From NCBI RefSeq assembly GCF_022414595.1, contig NZ_JADWYO010000060.1, positions 1 through 37,488 of the forward strand: a DNA stretch of 37,488 bases, in the 5' to 3' direction. A program made the translations under genes and the position numbers. The stretch is from Streptomyces sp. MUM 203J (GTDB lineage: Bacteria > Actinomycetota > Actinomycetes > Streptomycetales > Streptomycetaceae). Below the pieces are notes generated by a model that was not told the origin of the DNA, ran no database searches, and worked only from the letters and a program-made list of their open reading frames with translations. Below, piece by piece: positions 14,665 through 22,620 of the stretch. Every line of letters begins with the position of its first letter. The stretch's first letter is position 1.

Positions 14665-16053
14665 TCAGAGCTTGGTCCACGCCTCCGTCAGGGTCGCGCG
14701 GAGGATCTGCTCGATCTCGTCGAACGTCGACTGGTCGGAGATCAGCGGCGGGGCCAGCTGGATGACCGGGTCGCCGCGGTCGTCTGCCCGGCAGTACAGA
14801 CCGTTGTCGAAGAGCGCCTTGGAGAGGAAGCCGTACAGGACGCGCTCGGTCTCCTCCTCGTTGAAGGACTCCTTGGTGGCCTTGTCCTTGACCAGCTCGA
14901 TCCCGTAGAAGAAGCCGTTGCCGCGGACGTCGCCGACGATCGGAAGGTCGTGCAGCTTCTCCAGGGTGGCCCGGAAGGCGCCCTCGTTGTCGAGGACGTG
15001 CTGGTTGAGGTTCTCGCGCTCGAACAGGTCGAGGTTGGCGAGGCCCACGGCCGCGGAGACCGGGTGGCCGCCGAAGGTGTAGCCGTGCAGGAAGGTGTTG
15101 TCGCCCTTGTAGAACGGCTCTGCGAGGCGGTCGGAGACGATGCACGCGCCGATCGGGGAGTACCCGGACGTCATGCCCTTCGCGCAGGTGATCATGTCCG
15201 GCACATAGCCGAACTTGTCGCACGCGAAGGTGGTCCCGAGGCGGCCGAAGGCACAGATGACCTCGTCGGAGACGAGCAGCACGTCGTACCTGTCGCAGAT
15301 CTCGCGGACCCGCTGGAAGTAGCCGGGCGGCGGCGGGAAGCAGCCGCCGGCGTTCTGCACCGGCTCCAGGAACACCGCGGCGACGGTGTCCGGGCCCTCG
15401 AAGAGGATCTGCTGCTCGATCTGGTCGGCGGCCCAGCGGCCGAAGGCCTCCGGGTCGTCACCGAAGAGCGGGGCGCGGTAGATGTTGGTGTTAGGCACCT
15501 TGTGCGCGCCGGGCACCAGCGGCTCGAAGGGGGCCTTCAGGCCGGGCAGGCCGGTGATGGACAGGGCGCCCTGCGGGGTGCCGTGGTAGGCGACGGCCCG
15601 CGAGATCACCTTGTGCTTGGTGGGCTTGCCGACCAGCTTGAAGTACTGCTTGGCCAGCTTCCACGCGGTCTCGACGGCCTCGCCGCCACCCGTCGTGAAG
15701 AACACCTTGTTCAGGTCGCCCGGGGCCTCGTTCGCGAGCCGCTCGGCCAGCTCGACGGCCTTCGGGTGGGCGTACGACCACACCGGGAAGAACGCCAGCT
15801 CCTGCGCCTGCTTGGACGCGGTCTCGGCCAGCTCGTGACGCCCGTGGCCCGCCTGGACCACGAACAGGCCGGCGAGCCCGTCGAGGTAGCGCTTGCCCCG
15901 GTCGTCGTAGATGTAGGTGCCCTCACCGCGGACGATGGTCGGGACGGGGCTGTTCTCGTACGACGACATGCGGGTGAAGTGCATCCACAGGTGGTCGTAG
16001 GCGGACTTTGACAGGTCGCTGCGGGAGTTGCTCACGGCTATCGGGTTCCCCAC
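14665..16053 (-). CDS. Class III PLP-dependent aminotransferase (putrescine/diamine or omega-amino acid type)
   Basis: A 462-residue fold-type I, class III transaminase. Asp263 (VSDEVICAFGR) pairs with the pyridine nitrogen and Lys292 (TCAKGMTSGYSP) forms the Schiff base. The N-terminal block YDHLWMHFTRMSSYE is typical of omega-aminotransferases. It likely takes an amino group from a diamine or omega-amino acid and passes it to pyruvate or 2-oxoglutarate. It is co-directional with, and overlaps by 16 bases, the Lrp/AsnC gene, which diverges from gamma-aminobutyraldehyde dehydrogenase, so putrescine to 4-aminobutanal is an attractive reaction. I choose GTG at 16053 from remembered homologues beginning MGNPIAVS; GTG at 16035, five bases after the regulator stop codon, is the alternative. 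Confidence 0.88.
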   Translation of the reverse strand: MGNPIAVSNSRSDLSKSAYDHLWMHFTRMSSYENSPVPTIVRGEGTYIYDDRGKRYLDGLAGLFVVQAGHGRHELAETASKQAQELAFFPVWSYAHPKAVELAERLANEAPGDLNKVFFTTGGGEAVETAWKLAKQYFKLVGKPTKHKVISRAVAYHGTPQGALSITGLPGLKAPFEPLVPGAHKVPNTNIYRAPLFGDDPEAFGRWAADQIEQQILFEGPDTVAAVFLEPVQNAGGCFPPPPGYFQRVREICDRYDVLLVSDEVICAFGRLGTTFACDKFGYVPDMITCAKGMTSGYSPIGACIVSDRLAEPFYKGDNTFLHGYTFGGHPVSAAVGLANLDLFERENLNQHVLDNEGAFRATLEKLHDLPIVGDVRGNGFFYGIELVKDKATKESFNEEETERVLYGFLSKALFDNGLYCRADDRGDPVIQLAPPLISDQSTFDEIEQILRATLTEAWTKL

Positions 16054-16550
16054 ATATAGGTCTGCTTCTTGAGCTTGAGGTAGACGAAGCTCTCGGTGGA
16101 GCGCACGCCGGGGAGGGTGCGGACGCGCTTGTTGATCACATCCAGCAGGTGGTCGTCGTCCTCGCAGACGATCTCCACCATGAGGTCGAACGAGCCCGCG
16201 GTCAGCACCACGTACTCGCACTCGGGCATGGCCGTCAGCGCGTCCGCCACCGGGTCCACGTCGCCCTCGACGTTGATGCCGAGCATCGCCTGGCGGCGGA
16301 AGCCCACGGTGAGCGGGTCCGTCACGGCGACGATCTGCATCACGCCCTGGTCCAGGAGCTTCTGGACCCGCTGCCGCACGGCCGCCTCCGACAGGCCCAC
16401 GGCCTTGCCGATCGCGGCGTACGGACGGCGTCCGTCCTCCTGGAGCTGTTCGATGATCGCCAGGGACACGGCGTCGACCGAGGGGTTCGATCCGTTGCTG
16501 CCCCTGGGGCTGGACTCTGCGCTTCGACTGGCCACGACTTCACTGTGCAC
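16038..16550 (-). CDS. Lrp/AsnC-family transcriptional regulator
   Basis: A 170-residue regulator. About 25 variable residues precede the winged HTH (SLAIIEQLQEDGRRPYAAIG, then AVGLSEAAVRQRVQKLLDQG), and a C-terminal RAM (ACT-like) domain follows from about residue 85. Such proteins form octamer-like assemblies and respond to amino acids or related small molecules. The gene diverges from an aldehyde dehydrogenase, and the 213-base spacer has a perfect palindrome close to its own start, suggesting autoregulation and control of both flanking genes. GTG at 16550 is taken as start; GTG at 16535 is possible. I recall that a homologue in this position in S. coelicolor has been linked to polyamine use; not verified here. 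Confidence 0.9.
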   Translation of the reverse strand: MHSEVVASRSAESSPRGSNGSNPSVDAVSLAIIEQLQEDGRRPYAAIGKAVGLSEAAVRQRVQKLLDQGVMQIVAVTDPLTVGFRRQAMLGINVEGDVDPVADALTAMPECEYVVLTAGSFDLMVEIVCEDDDHLLDVINKRVRTLPGVRSTESFVYLKLKKQTYMWGTR

Positions 16551-16559
16551 CGAGTCTCG

Positions 16560-16582
16560 TCAATCTGGCAACCCCAGATTGA
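16560..16582. promoter_or_regulatory. Perfect palindrome, likely Lrp/AsnC operator
   Basis: TCAATCTGG and CCAGATTGA (9-bp arms, 5-base spacer CAACC) form a perfect inverted repeat ten bases upstream of the AsnC-family start codon, in an AT-richer patch of the divergent spacer. Size and location suit an autoregulatory Lrp/AsnC dimer site. It could instead be a binding site for another regulator. Confidence 0.6.
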
Positions 16583-16642
16583 TGAAATTCGTTGTTGCAG
16601 GGTCGTGATCTCACTGAATCCGAAGTTGTGGGGGGTCGGGCC

Positions 16643-16672
16643 TGTCGAAAGCGTGGTGGAAACGACTAGGCT
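16643..16672 (+). promoter_or_regulatory. Candidate promoter for the aldehyde dehydrogenase gene
   Basis: TAGGCT (16667-16672) is a good match to the Streptomyces -10 consensus. A weak -35, TGTCGA (16643-16648), lies 18 bases upstream. A leader of about 85 bases would follow, which contains the heptamer repeats. Confidence 0.45.
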
Positions 16673-16694
16673 GGGTGTCTCATCAACCGGACAA

Positions 16695-16729
16695 CGGTGA
16701 CCGGTGATCGGTGACCGGTCGCCAGTGAC
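16695..16729 (+). repeat. Five in-register 7-bp tandem repeats upstream of the aldehyde dehydrogenase
   Basis: Heptamers CGGTGAC, CGGTGAT, CGGTGAC, CGGTCGC and CAGTGAC follow one another without gaps. Copies 1 and 3 are identical and the others differ at one or two positions. They lie between the candidate -10 and the ribosome-binding site (AGGAGG at 16749-16754). They could be a protein-binding array or a slippage product. Confidence 0.6.
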
Positions 16730-16763
16730 CACGACACCGAGATCGACTAGGAGGGGTGGCCAC

Positions 16764-18200
16764 GTGACCACCGAGCTGCGTCGTCTGCGCAACTACATCA
16801 ACGGCGAGTTCCGCGACGCCGCCGACGGGCGGACCATCGACGTCGTCAACCCCGCCACCGGGGAGGTCTACGCCACCTCGCCGCTCTCCGGACAGGCGGA
16901 TGTCGACGCCGCCATGGAGGCCGCCGCTGCCGCCTTCCCCGCCTGGCGGGACACCATCCCGGCGGAGCGGCAGAAGGCCCTGCTGAAGATCGCGGACGCC
17001 TTCGAGGAGCGGGCCGAGGACCTGATCGCCGCCGAGTGCGAGAACACCGGCAAGCCGGTCGGGCTGACCCGCAGCGAAGAGGTCCCCCCGATGGTGGACC
17101 AGATCCGCTTCTTCGCCGGTGCCGCCCGCCTGCTGGAGGGCCGCTCCGCCGGCGAGTACATGGAGGGCATGACCTCCATCATCCGCCGCGAGCCGGTCGG
17201 CGTCTGCGCCCAGGTCGCGCCCTGGAACTACCCGATGATGATGGCCGTCTGGAAGTTCGCCCCGGCCATCGCCGCCGGTAACACCGTCGTGCTGAAGCCG
17301 TCGGACACCACCCCGGCGTCCACCGTCCTCATGGCGGAGATCATCGGCTCGATCCTCCCCAAGGGCGTCTTCAACGTCATCTGCGGCGACCGCGAGACCG
17401 GCCGCGCGATGGTCGAGCACTCCACCCCCGCCATGGCCTCCATCACCGGCTCCGTGCGCGCCGGCATGCAGGTCGCGGAGTCCGCGTCCAAGGACGTCAA
17501 GCGCGTCCACCTGGAGCTGGGCGGCAAGGCGCCGGTCGTCGTCTTCGAGGACACCGACATCGACAAGGCCGTCGAGGACATCTCCGTCGCCGGGTTCTTC
17601 AACGCCGGTCAGGACTGCACCGCCGCCACCCGCGTCCTCGTCCACGAGTCCATCCACGACGAGTTCGTCGCCGCCCTCGCCAAGGCCGCCGCCGAGACGA
17701 AGACCGGGCAGCCGGACGACGAGGACGTGCTGTACGGCCCGCTCAACAACGCCAACCAGCTCAAGCAGGTCACCGGCTTCGTCGACCGGCTCCCCGCCCA
17801 CGCCAAGGTCGAGGCGGGCGGTCACCGCGTCGGTGACAAGGGCTACTTCTACGCCCCGACCGTCGTCTCCGGCCTCCAGCAGGACGACGAGATCATCCAG
17901 AACGAGGTCTTCGGCCCCGTCATCACGGTCCAGTCGTTCCGCGACGAGGAGCAGGCCGTCGAGTACGCCAACGGCGTCGAGTACGCCCTGGCCTCCTCCG
18001 TCTGGACCAAGGACCACGCGCGCGCGATGCGCCTGTCCAAGGCCCTCGACTTCGGCTGCGTGTGGATCAACACCCACATTCCGCTGGTCGCGGAGATGCC
18101 GCACGGCGGCTTCAAGAAGTCCGGCTACGGCAAGGACCTCTCCGCGTACGGCTTCGAGGACTACACGCGCATCAAGCACGTGATGACCTCCCTGGGCTGA
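16764..18200 (+). CDS. Gamma-aminobutyraldehyde dehydrogenase (ALDH family)
   Basis: A 478-residue NAD(P)+-dependent aldehyde dehydrogenase, length as in PatD/YdcW. Catalytic Cys285 (NAGQDCTAATR), general base Glu251 (HLELGGKAP), Asn154 (APWNYP) and Lys178 are all present. It most resembles 4-aminobutanal dehydrogenases, which turn 4-aminobutanal from putrescine into GABA. The GTG at 16764 is preceded by AGGAGG with eight to nine bases of spacing; an ATG-like extension from 16704 covers the repeat array and is not coding-like. It diverges from the Lrp/AsnC and aminotransferase genes, forming a compact diamine-degradation module, and ends at a bidirectional terminator. Confidence 0.92.
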   Translation: MTTELRRLRNYINGEFRDAADGRTIDVVNPATGEVYATSPLSGQADVDAAMEAAAAAFPAWRDTIPAERQKALLKIADAFEERAEDLIAAECENTGKPVGLTRSEEVPPMVDQIRFFAGAARLLEGRSAGEYMEGMTSIIRREPVGVCAQVAPWNYPMMMAVWKFAPAIAAGNTVVLKPSDTTPASTVLMAEIIGSILPKGVFNVICGDRETGRAMVEHSTPAMASITGSVRAGMQVAESASKDVKRVHLELGGKAPVVVFEDTDIDKAVEDISVAGFFNAGQDCTAATRVLVHESIHDEFVAALAKAAAETKTGQPDDEDVLYGPLNNANQLKQVTGFVDRLPAHAKVEAGGHRVGDKGYFYAPTVVSGLQQDDEIIQNEVFGPVITVQSFRDEEQAVEYANGVEYALASSVWTKDHARAMRLSKALDFGCVWINTHIPLVAEMPHGGFKKSGYGKDLSAYGFEDYTRIKHVMTSLG

Positions 18201-18218
18201 CGCCCGGGCGCACGGATG

Positions 18219-18244
18219 AAGGGCGGGCCCCGAGGCCCGCCCTT
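18219..18244. terminator. Bidirectional terminator between convergent genes
   Basis: AAGGGCGGGCC and GGCCCGCCCTT form a perfect 11-bp stem with loop CCGA. It lies between the stops of the aldehyde dehydrogenase (plus) and ketosynthase (minus) genes, so it can serve both. Confidence 0.85.
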
Positions 18245-18264
18245 CGCCGCATCCGGGGGGCGGG

Positions 18265-19425
18265 CTACGGCGTGCGGAACGCCAGCACCGCGTTCTGGCC
18301 CCGCAGCGCGCACACCGTGCTCAGCGCCGCCCCCACCGGGCGGCGACGCGGCGACTTGGTCACCACGTCCAGCTCGATCTCCGGGTCCAGCCGGTCCAGG
18401 TTCGCGGTCGGCGGGATCGCCTGGTCCCGCAGGGTCAGCACCGTGCACACCGCCTCCACCGCGCCCGCCCCGCCGACCGAGTGGCCGATCACGCTCTTCA
18501 CCGCGGTCACCGGCGGCGGCGTCCAGCCGAACACCCGGCGCAGCACCCGTGCCTCCACCAGGTCCTCCAGCGGCACCCCGCTGCCGTGCGCGTTCACATG
18601 GTCGACGTCCTCCGGGCCCAGCCCCGCGTCCGCCAGCGCCGCCCGCAGCGCACGCTCCACGCCCCGCCCCTCCAGGTCGGGGCCGCCCCCGCCCTGAGGC
18701 CGCGCCGAGGCCCCGTACCCGGCCAGCACGGCACGCACCGGAGCCCGCCGCGCCCGGGCGTCCGCGCATCGCTCCAGCACCAGTACGCCCGCCGCCTCGC
18801 CCAGCACGAAACCGTCCCGGTCCGCGTCGAACGGGCGGGACGCCCCCGCCGGGTCGTGCCCACGGGACGACAGTGCCCCGCCGGCCGCCCCGCTCCCGTA
18901 CGCCGCCACCGCCGCCCGCTCCCGCGCGCTCTCGCTGCCGCCCGCCACCGCCACGTCGCACGCACCGGCCCGGAGCAGGTCCCGGGCCACCCCGAGCGCC
19001 GTCGCCCCGGAGGCGCAGCCCGCGGACGTCACGAACGCGGGGCCGGACGCCCCCAGCGCCGTACCGATCACGTCGGCCAGTCCGTCGCCGCCCCCGCCGC
19101 CGCTGTGGCCGACGACCACTGCCACCCGCGCCCCCGCCCAGAGGGCGCCGCCCGCCGTGAGGCCCGCGTCCGCGACCGCCTGCCGGGCCGCCGCCACGCC
19201 CATGCGCAGTGCCCGGTCCGCCCCGGCGGCGCCGAACCCGGAGACCCGGCAGGAGAAGTCCACCGGCAGCCCGGCCAGCAGTTCGTCCCGGGCCGCCGTC
19301 GACCGGCCGTCCAGCAGCCCGTCCCAGCTGGTCTCCGTGTCGGGACCGGCCGGGGTGACCAGGCCGATCCCGGTGACCGCGACATCGGTGGGCCGGCGTA
19401 CTCCATCAGGGACGTGGACGCGCAA
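18265..19425 (-). CDS. Stand-alone beta-ketoacyl-ACP synthase (FabF/KAS II-like)
   Basis: A 386-residue thiolase-fold ketosynthase. The catalytic triad is complete: Cys137 (TSAGCASGATA), His280 (HVNAHGSGVPLED) and His315, with Lys310 (KSVIGHSVGGAG). The protein is a little shorter than FabF (about 410) and rich in Ala and Gly. The only sensible start is a TTG at 19425, with GGAG six bases upstream; no ATG or GTG fits the frame before the conserved DVAVTGIGLVTPAG. No acyl carrier protein, ketoreductase, chain-length factor or acyltransferase lies nearby, so it is neither part of a visible polyketide cluster nor of the main fatty-acid operon. Its acceptor and product are unknown. Confidence 0.88.
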   Translation of the reverse strand: MRVHVPDGVRRPTDVAVTGIGLVTPAGPDTETSWDGLLDGRSTAARDELLAGLPVDFSCRVSGFGAAGADRALRMGVAAARQAVADAGLTAGGALWAGARVAVVVGHSGGGGGDGLADVIGTALGASGPAFVTSAGCASGATALGVARDLLRAGACDVAVAGGSESARERAAVAAYGSGAAGGALSSRGHDPAGASRPFDADRDGFVLGEAAGVLVLERCADARARRAPVRAVLAGYGASARPQGGGGPDLEGRGVERALRAALADAGLGPEDVDHVNAHGSGVPLEDLVEARVLRRVFGWTPPPVTAVKSVIGHSVGGAGAVEAVCTVLTLRDQAIPPTANLDRLDPEIELDVVTKSPRRRPVGAALSTVCALRGQNAVLAFRTP

Positions 19426-19648
19426 GGTCGACTCCAGACAGGCGAGCTGACGGGACGGAGGTTCTACGAGGAAAGAGGAGAGGCGCCACCCTACGGGCGG
19501 CCCGGCCCGCCATCTGCCCGCCGCGGCACCGATCGGCGGCCTCCCCGTGCCAAAAGCACCCGCGCAGGTGACCCGCCTTCACGTTGTTGACGGACGTGTA
19601 CCGGTGTCACGGCACCGGAATCGTCAACTCCGCACGCAGTATGGAGAT

Positions 19649-20215
19649 ATGAGGAACGATGATGTGAATCTCGGCGCCACGGTGGGACTGTTCGCCGCCT
19701 GGGCCCTGCACGACGCAGAGGAGATCGCCTTCGGGCCGCGCTGGACACGTACCCGCCTCCCCGGACTGCGCGACCGGTTCCCGTCCGTGCCGGAGCGGGT
19801 GTGGCGGGCCATGGAGAGCGTCGACCAGCGGGAGTTCACCGCCGCGGTCGGGGTGATGGGGGCGGTCGTCGCGGGAGCGGCCGTCGCGGGCGCCCGCACC
19901 GGCGGGCGGTCCGGCTTCTACCAGGGAGCACTGACCGGCTTCGGGCTGCACGGTCTGGTCCACATGGCGCAGGCGGCCGTCGTACGCGGCTACACGCCGG
20001 GGTCGGTGACGTCCCCGCTCGTCGTGGTCCCGTTCACCCTGTGGGCGCGCGGGAGGCTGCGGCGGGCCGGGGTGCTGAAGCCCACGCGGGCGCGTGACGC
20101 GGCAGCCGGTCTGGCACTGGCCGCGGGCGCGACCATCCTCTCGCACACGGTCGCCCGCAGGATCACCGGGGCCCGGCCGGAGGGCCGCAAACCCGGGCGT
20201 ACGCTGCGGACATGA
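19649..20215 (+). CDS. HXXEE-motif membrane protein
   Basis: A 188-residue protein with four or so hydrophobic segments. The motif HDAEE at residues 21-25 and the paired GLHGLVHMAQA in the middle are characteristic of the HXXEE domain family, whose role is not known; the conserved His and Glu suggest metal binding or a membrane hydrolase-like site. ATG at 19649 is preceded by GGAG; the longer frame to 19547 is non-coding upstream. It overlaps the next gene by four bases (ATGA), so they form a pair. Confidence 0.75.
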   Translation: MRNDDVNLGATVGLFAAWALHDAEEIAFGPRWTRTRLPGLRDRFPSVPERVWRAMESVDQREFTAAVGVMGAVVAGAAVAGARTGGRSGFYQGALTGFGLHGLVHMAQAAVVRGYTPGSVTSPLVVVPFTLWARGRLRRAGVLKPTRARDAAAGLALAAGATILSHTVARRITGARPEGRKPGRTLRT

Positions 20216-20793
20216 CAGAGCCGAGCGCCCTCCTGCGGCGGATCCGTGTGTGGTTGGTGTTCTTCATCGTGTGCCTGGTGCTGAGTGGGGCGACCGCTTT
20301 CCCGCTGGTCACCGAACTGCGGTTGATGGACGACGCGCTGGCCGGGTGGGCCTCGCCCGTCGCCGACGCCCTCCCCGGCCTCGCGGAGTGGATCGGGCGG
20401 GTGCGTGCGGGCCTCGACAGCGCCTCGGCCGAGCACCCGTTCCTCCTGTACGGCACGGACTGGCTGGCCTTCGCGCACCTGGTGATCGCGGTCGCGTTCT
20501 ACGGCCCGTACCGGGACCCCGTCCGCAACATCTGGGTCATCGACTTCGGGATCATCGCCTGCGCCGGCATCGTCCCGCTGGCCCTCATCTGCGGCCCGAT
20601 CCGGGGCATCCCCTTCTGGTGGTCGGTCATCGACATGGCCTTCGGGGTCTTCGGCGTGATCCCGCTGCTCCTCGTGCGCCGTCACATCAAGCGGCTGGAG
20701 GCCCTGACCGAACCGGTCGGCGGCCTCGGGGCGCTCCGGGCCGCGGCGCAGTCGGGACCGACCGGTCCGGTCCGTTCGACAGCACGGACCTGA
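20212..20793 (+). CDS. Conserved hypothetical four-helix membrane protein
   Basis: A 193-residue protein. Hydrophobic segments lie near residues 13-31, 83-97, 109-126 and 134-152, with a loop between the first two that contains two short amphipathic stretches. The basic patch RRHIKRLEAL follows the last helix, and about 30 residues of Pro/Gly/Ser-rich tail end the protein. No enzyme motif is recognised. Its start overlaps the HXXEE gene stop (ATGA). The final 107 bases overlap the opposite-strand GDPD gene, so the tail is probably not conserved. Confidence 0.75.
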   Translation: MTEPSALLRRIRVWLVFFIVCLVLSGATAFPLVTELRLMDDALAGWASPVADALPGLAEWIGRVRAGLDSASAEHPFLLYGTDWLAFAHLVIAVAFYGPYRDPVRNIWVIDFGIIACAGIVPLALICGPIRGIPFWWSVIDMAFGVFGVIPLLLVRRHIKRLEALTEPVGGLGALRAAAQSGPTGPVRSTART

Positions 20794-21460
20794 GCGCGTC
20801 CACGCGGTTCGTGGTGATGGAGTCCGCACCGTGGGCGACCAGCCGCCGCATGCTCCGCCGGGTGTCGGCGGTCCAGGCGGACACCAGCAGCCCGTCCCGG
20901 TGGACGCGGTCCGCGAGGGCCCGGCTGACCAGCCCGAAGCGGTAGTTCAGCCAGCGGGGGCGCAGCACGTCTACGAGCGCCGGGCGGGCCGGGGCCAGCG
21001 TCGTCCAGGTCAGGGCCAGTTCGGCGGCCGGATCCGCCGCCCGTACCAGCAGCATCGCGGCCGCGCCCGAGCAGTAGTAGACGCGGTCGGCTGCGGCGCA
21101 GTCGTGGACGGTGCCGACGACGGCCGGTACGGACTGCTCGGTGGCGCCCGGCAGGTCGAGCATCACCCGGTGCGGCCCGGCCGCCTCCAGCGCCTCGCGC
21201 AGCGTCGGTACGCCCTCCGGGCCGGTCAGCTCGCGGACATCGGCCACCGTCAGCGCGGCCAGCGGACGGTCGATCCGCCACAGCCGCTTCAGCGTGTCGT
21301 CGTGGAGGAGGACCGGGACGCCGTCCCGCGTGAGCCGTACGTCGACCTCCACGGCGTCCGCGCCCCGGGCCAGGGCCGAGCGGATGGACGCCAGGGTGTT
21401 CTCGCGGACCCGGTACGGGTCACCCCGGTGACCGACGGCGGTGACGGTGCGCGTGGTCAT
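20687..21460 (-). CDS. Glycerophosphodiester phosphodiesterase family protein
   Basis: A 257-residue TIM-barrel GDPD. It hydrolyses glycerophosphodiesters to glycerol-3-phosphate and an alcohol. Catalytic and metal residues are visible: His11-Arg12 (GHRGD), Glu20-Asn21, Glu38 and Asp40 (AVEVDVRLT), and His53 (LLHDDTLKR). The barrel ends near DSITTNRVDALRSVL; about 30 extra residues rich in Pro, Arg and Gly follow and lie opposite the end of the neighbouring membrane-protein gene. No signal peptide, so it acts in the cytoplasm. It starts 47 bases after the deaminase gene stop and is probably co-transcribed with it. Confidence 0.9.
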   Translation of the reverse strand: MTTRTVTAVGHRGDPYRVRENTLASIRSALARGADAVEVDVRLTRDGVPVLLHDDTLKRLWRIDRPLAALTVADVRELTGPEGVPTLREALEAAGPHRVMLDLPGATEQSVPAVVGTVHDCAAADRVYYCSGAAAMLLVRAADPAAELALTWTTLAPARPALVDVLRPRWLNYRFGLVSRALADRVHRDGLLVSAWTADTRRSMRRLVAHGADSITTNRVDALRSVLSNGPDRSVPTAPRPGAPRGRRPVRSGPPAA

Positions 21461-21507
21461 GGACCCATTCTCGCGGCCCGGGCCGCCGCGGCGCGAGGCC
21501 GGTGAGG

Positions 21508-22533
21508 TCAGCGGATCAGCCACTGCTCCGTGTAGGCGTCGATCTCCGCGGTGATACGGGACTTGCCCGCCGGGTCCAGGAAGGACGCCTCCACCGCGTC
21601 CTTCGCGAGCGCGGCCATCCCCCGCTCGTCCAGGCCGAGGAGCCGGGCGGCGACCGCGTACTCGTTGTTCAGGTCCGTGCCGAACATGGGCGGGTCGTCG
21701 GAGTTGACCGTCACCAGCACTCCGGCGGCCACCATCTCCCTGATCGGATGCTTGCCGAGGTCGGTGACGGCCCGGGTGGCGATGTTGGAGGTGGGGCACA
21801 CCTCCAGCGGGATCCGGTGCTCCGCCAGGTAAGCGAGCAGCTCCGGGTCCTGCGAGGCACTGGTGCCGTGGCCGATGCGCTCGGCGCCCAGCTCGTTCAG
21901 CGCGTCCCAGACGGTCTGCGGGCCCGTCGTCTCGCCCGCGTGCGGCACCGAGTGCAGCCCGGCCGCACGGGCACGGTCGAAGTACGGCTTGAACTGCGGG
22001 CGCGGCACACCGATCTCCGGGCCTCCCAGGCCGAAGGACACCAGGCCCTCGGGGTGCAGATCCACGGCGAGGCGCGTGGTCTCGGCGGCGGCCTCCAGGC
22101 CGGCCTCGCCCGGGATGTCGAAGCACCAGCGCAGAATGACTCCGAGTTCGGTCTCGGCGGCCCGGCGGGCGTCCTCGATGGCCTCCATGAAGGCCTTCTC
22201 GTCGATACCGCGCCGGGTCGAGCTGAACGGGGTGATGGTCAGCTCGGCGTAGCGGATGCTCTGCCGGGCCATGTCGCGGGCCACCTCGTACGTCAGCAGC
22301 CGGACGTCCTCCGGGGTGCGCACCAGGTCGACGACCGAGAGGTACACCTCGATGAAGTGCGCGAAGTCGGTGAACGTGAAGTAGTCCGCGAGCGCCTCCG
22401 GGTCCGTCGGCACCTTCGAGTCCGGGTGGCGTGCGGCCAGTTCGGACACGATGCGGGGGGAGGCGGAGCCGACGTGGTGGACGTGCAGCTCGGCCTTGGG
22501 CAGCCCCGCGATGAAGGGGTGCAGGTCGGTCAT
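21508..22533 (-). CDS. Adenosine deaminase family protein, possibly aminodeoxyfutalosine deaminase
   Basis: A 341-residue amidohydrolase. Metal and catalytic motifs are complete: His17 and His19 (ELHVHHVGSAS), His198 and Glu201 (HAGET), His222 (IGHGT) and Asp279-Asp280 (NSDDPPMFGT). Classical adenosine deaminases read HxHLxGS; here HVHHVGSAS follows, which marks a distinct subgroup. Streptomyces makes menaquinone by the futalosine route, in which some members of this family deaminate 6-aminodeoxyfutalosine. That is a plausible alternative to adenosine; sequence alone does not decide. It probably shares a transcript with the GDPD gene and diverges from a DUF4190-like gene. Confidence 0.85.
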   Translation of the reverse strand: MTDLHPFIAGLPKAELHVHHVGSASPRIVSELAARHPDSKVPTDPEALADYFTFTDFAHFIEVYLSVVDLVRTPEDVRLLTYEVARDMARQSIRYAELTITPFSSTRRGIDEKAFMEAIEDARRAAETELGVILRWCFDIPGEAGLEAAAETTRLAVDLHPEGLVSFGLGGPEIGVPRPQFKPYFDRARAAGLHSVPHAGETTGPQTVWDALNELGAERIGHGTSASQDPELLAYLAEHRIPLEVCPTSNIATRAVTDLGKHPIREMVAAGVLVTVNSDDPPMFGTDLNNEYAVAARLLGLDERGMAALAKDAVEASFLDPAGKSRITAEIDAYTEQWLIR

Positions 22534-22620
22534 CGGGGGTCCTCCGTACGGGTGAGCCGTCCCTGGTCACCGGTCATCGTAAGCGGGTCGTTAGCATGGC
22601 CGGACACGATGGGGGAGGCC

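Noticed and set aside
21502..22620. Plus-strand extension of the DUF4190-like gene through the deaminase gene
   Set aside because: It is antisense to a strongly supported deaminase; the membrane protein starts at 22621.
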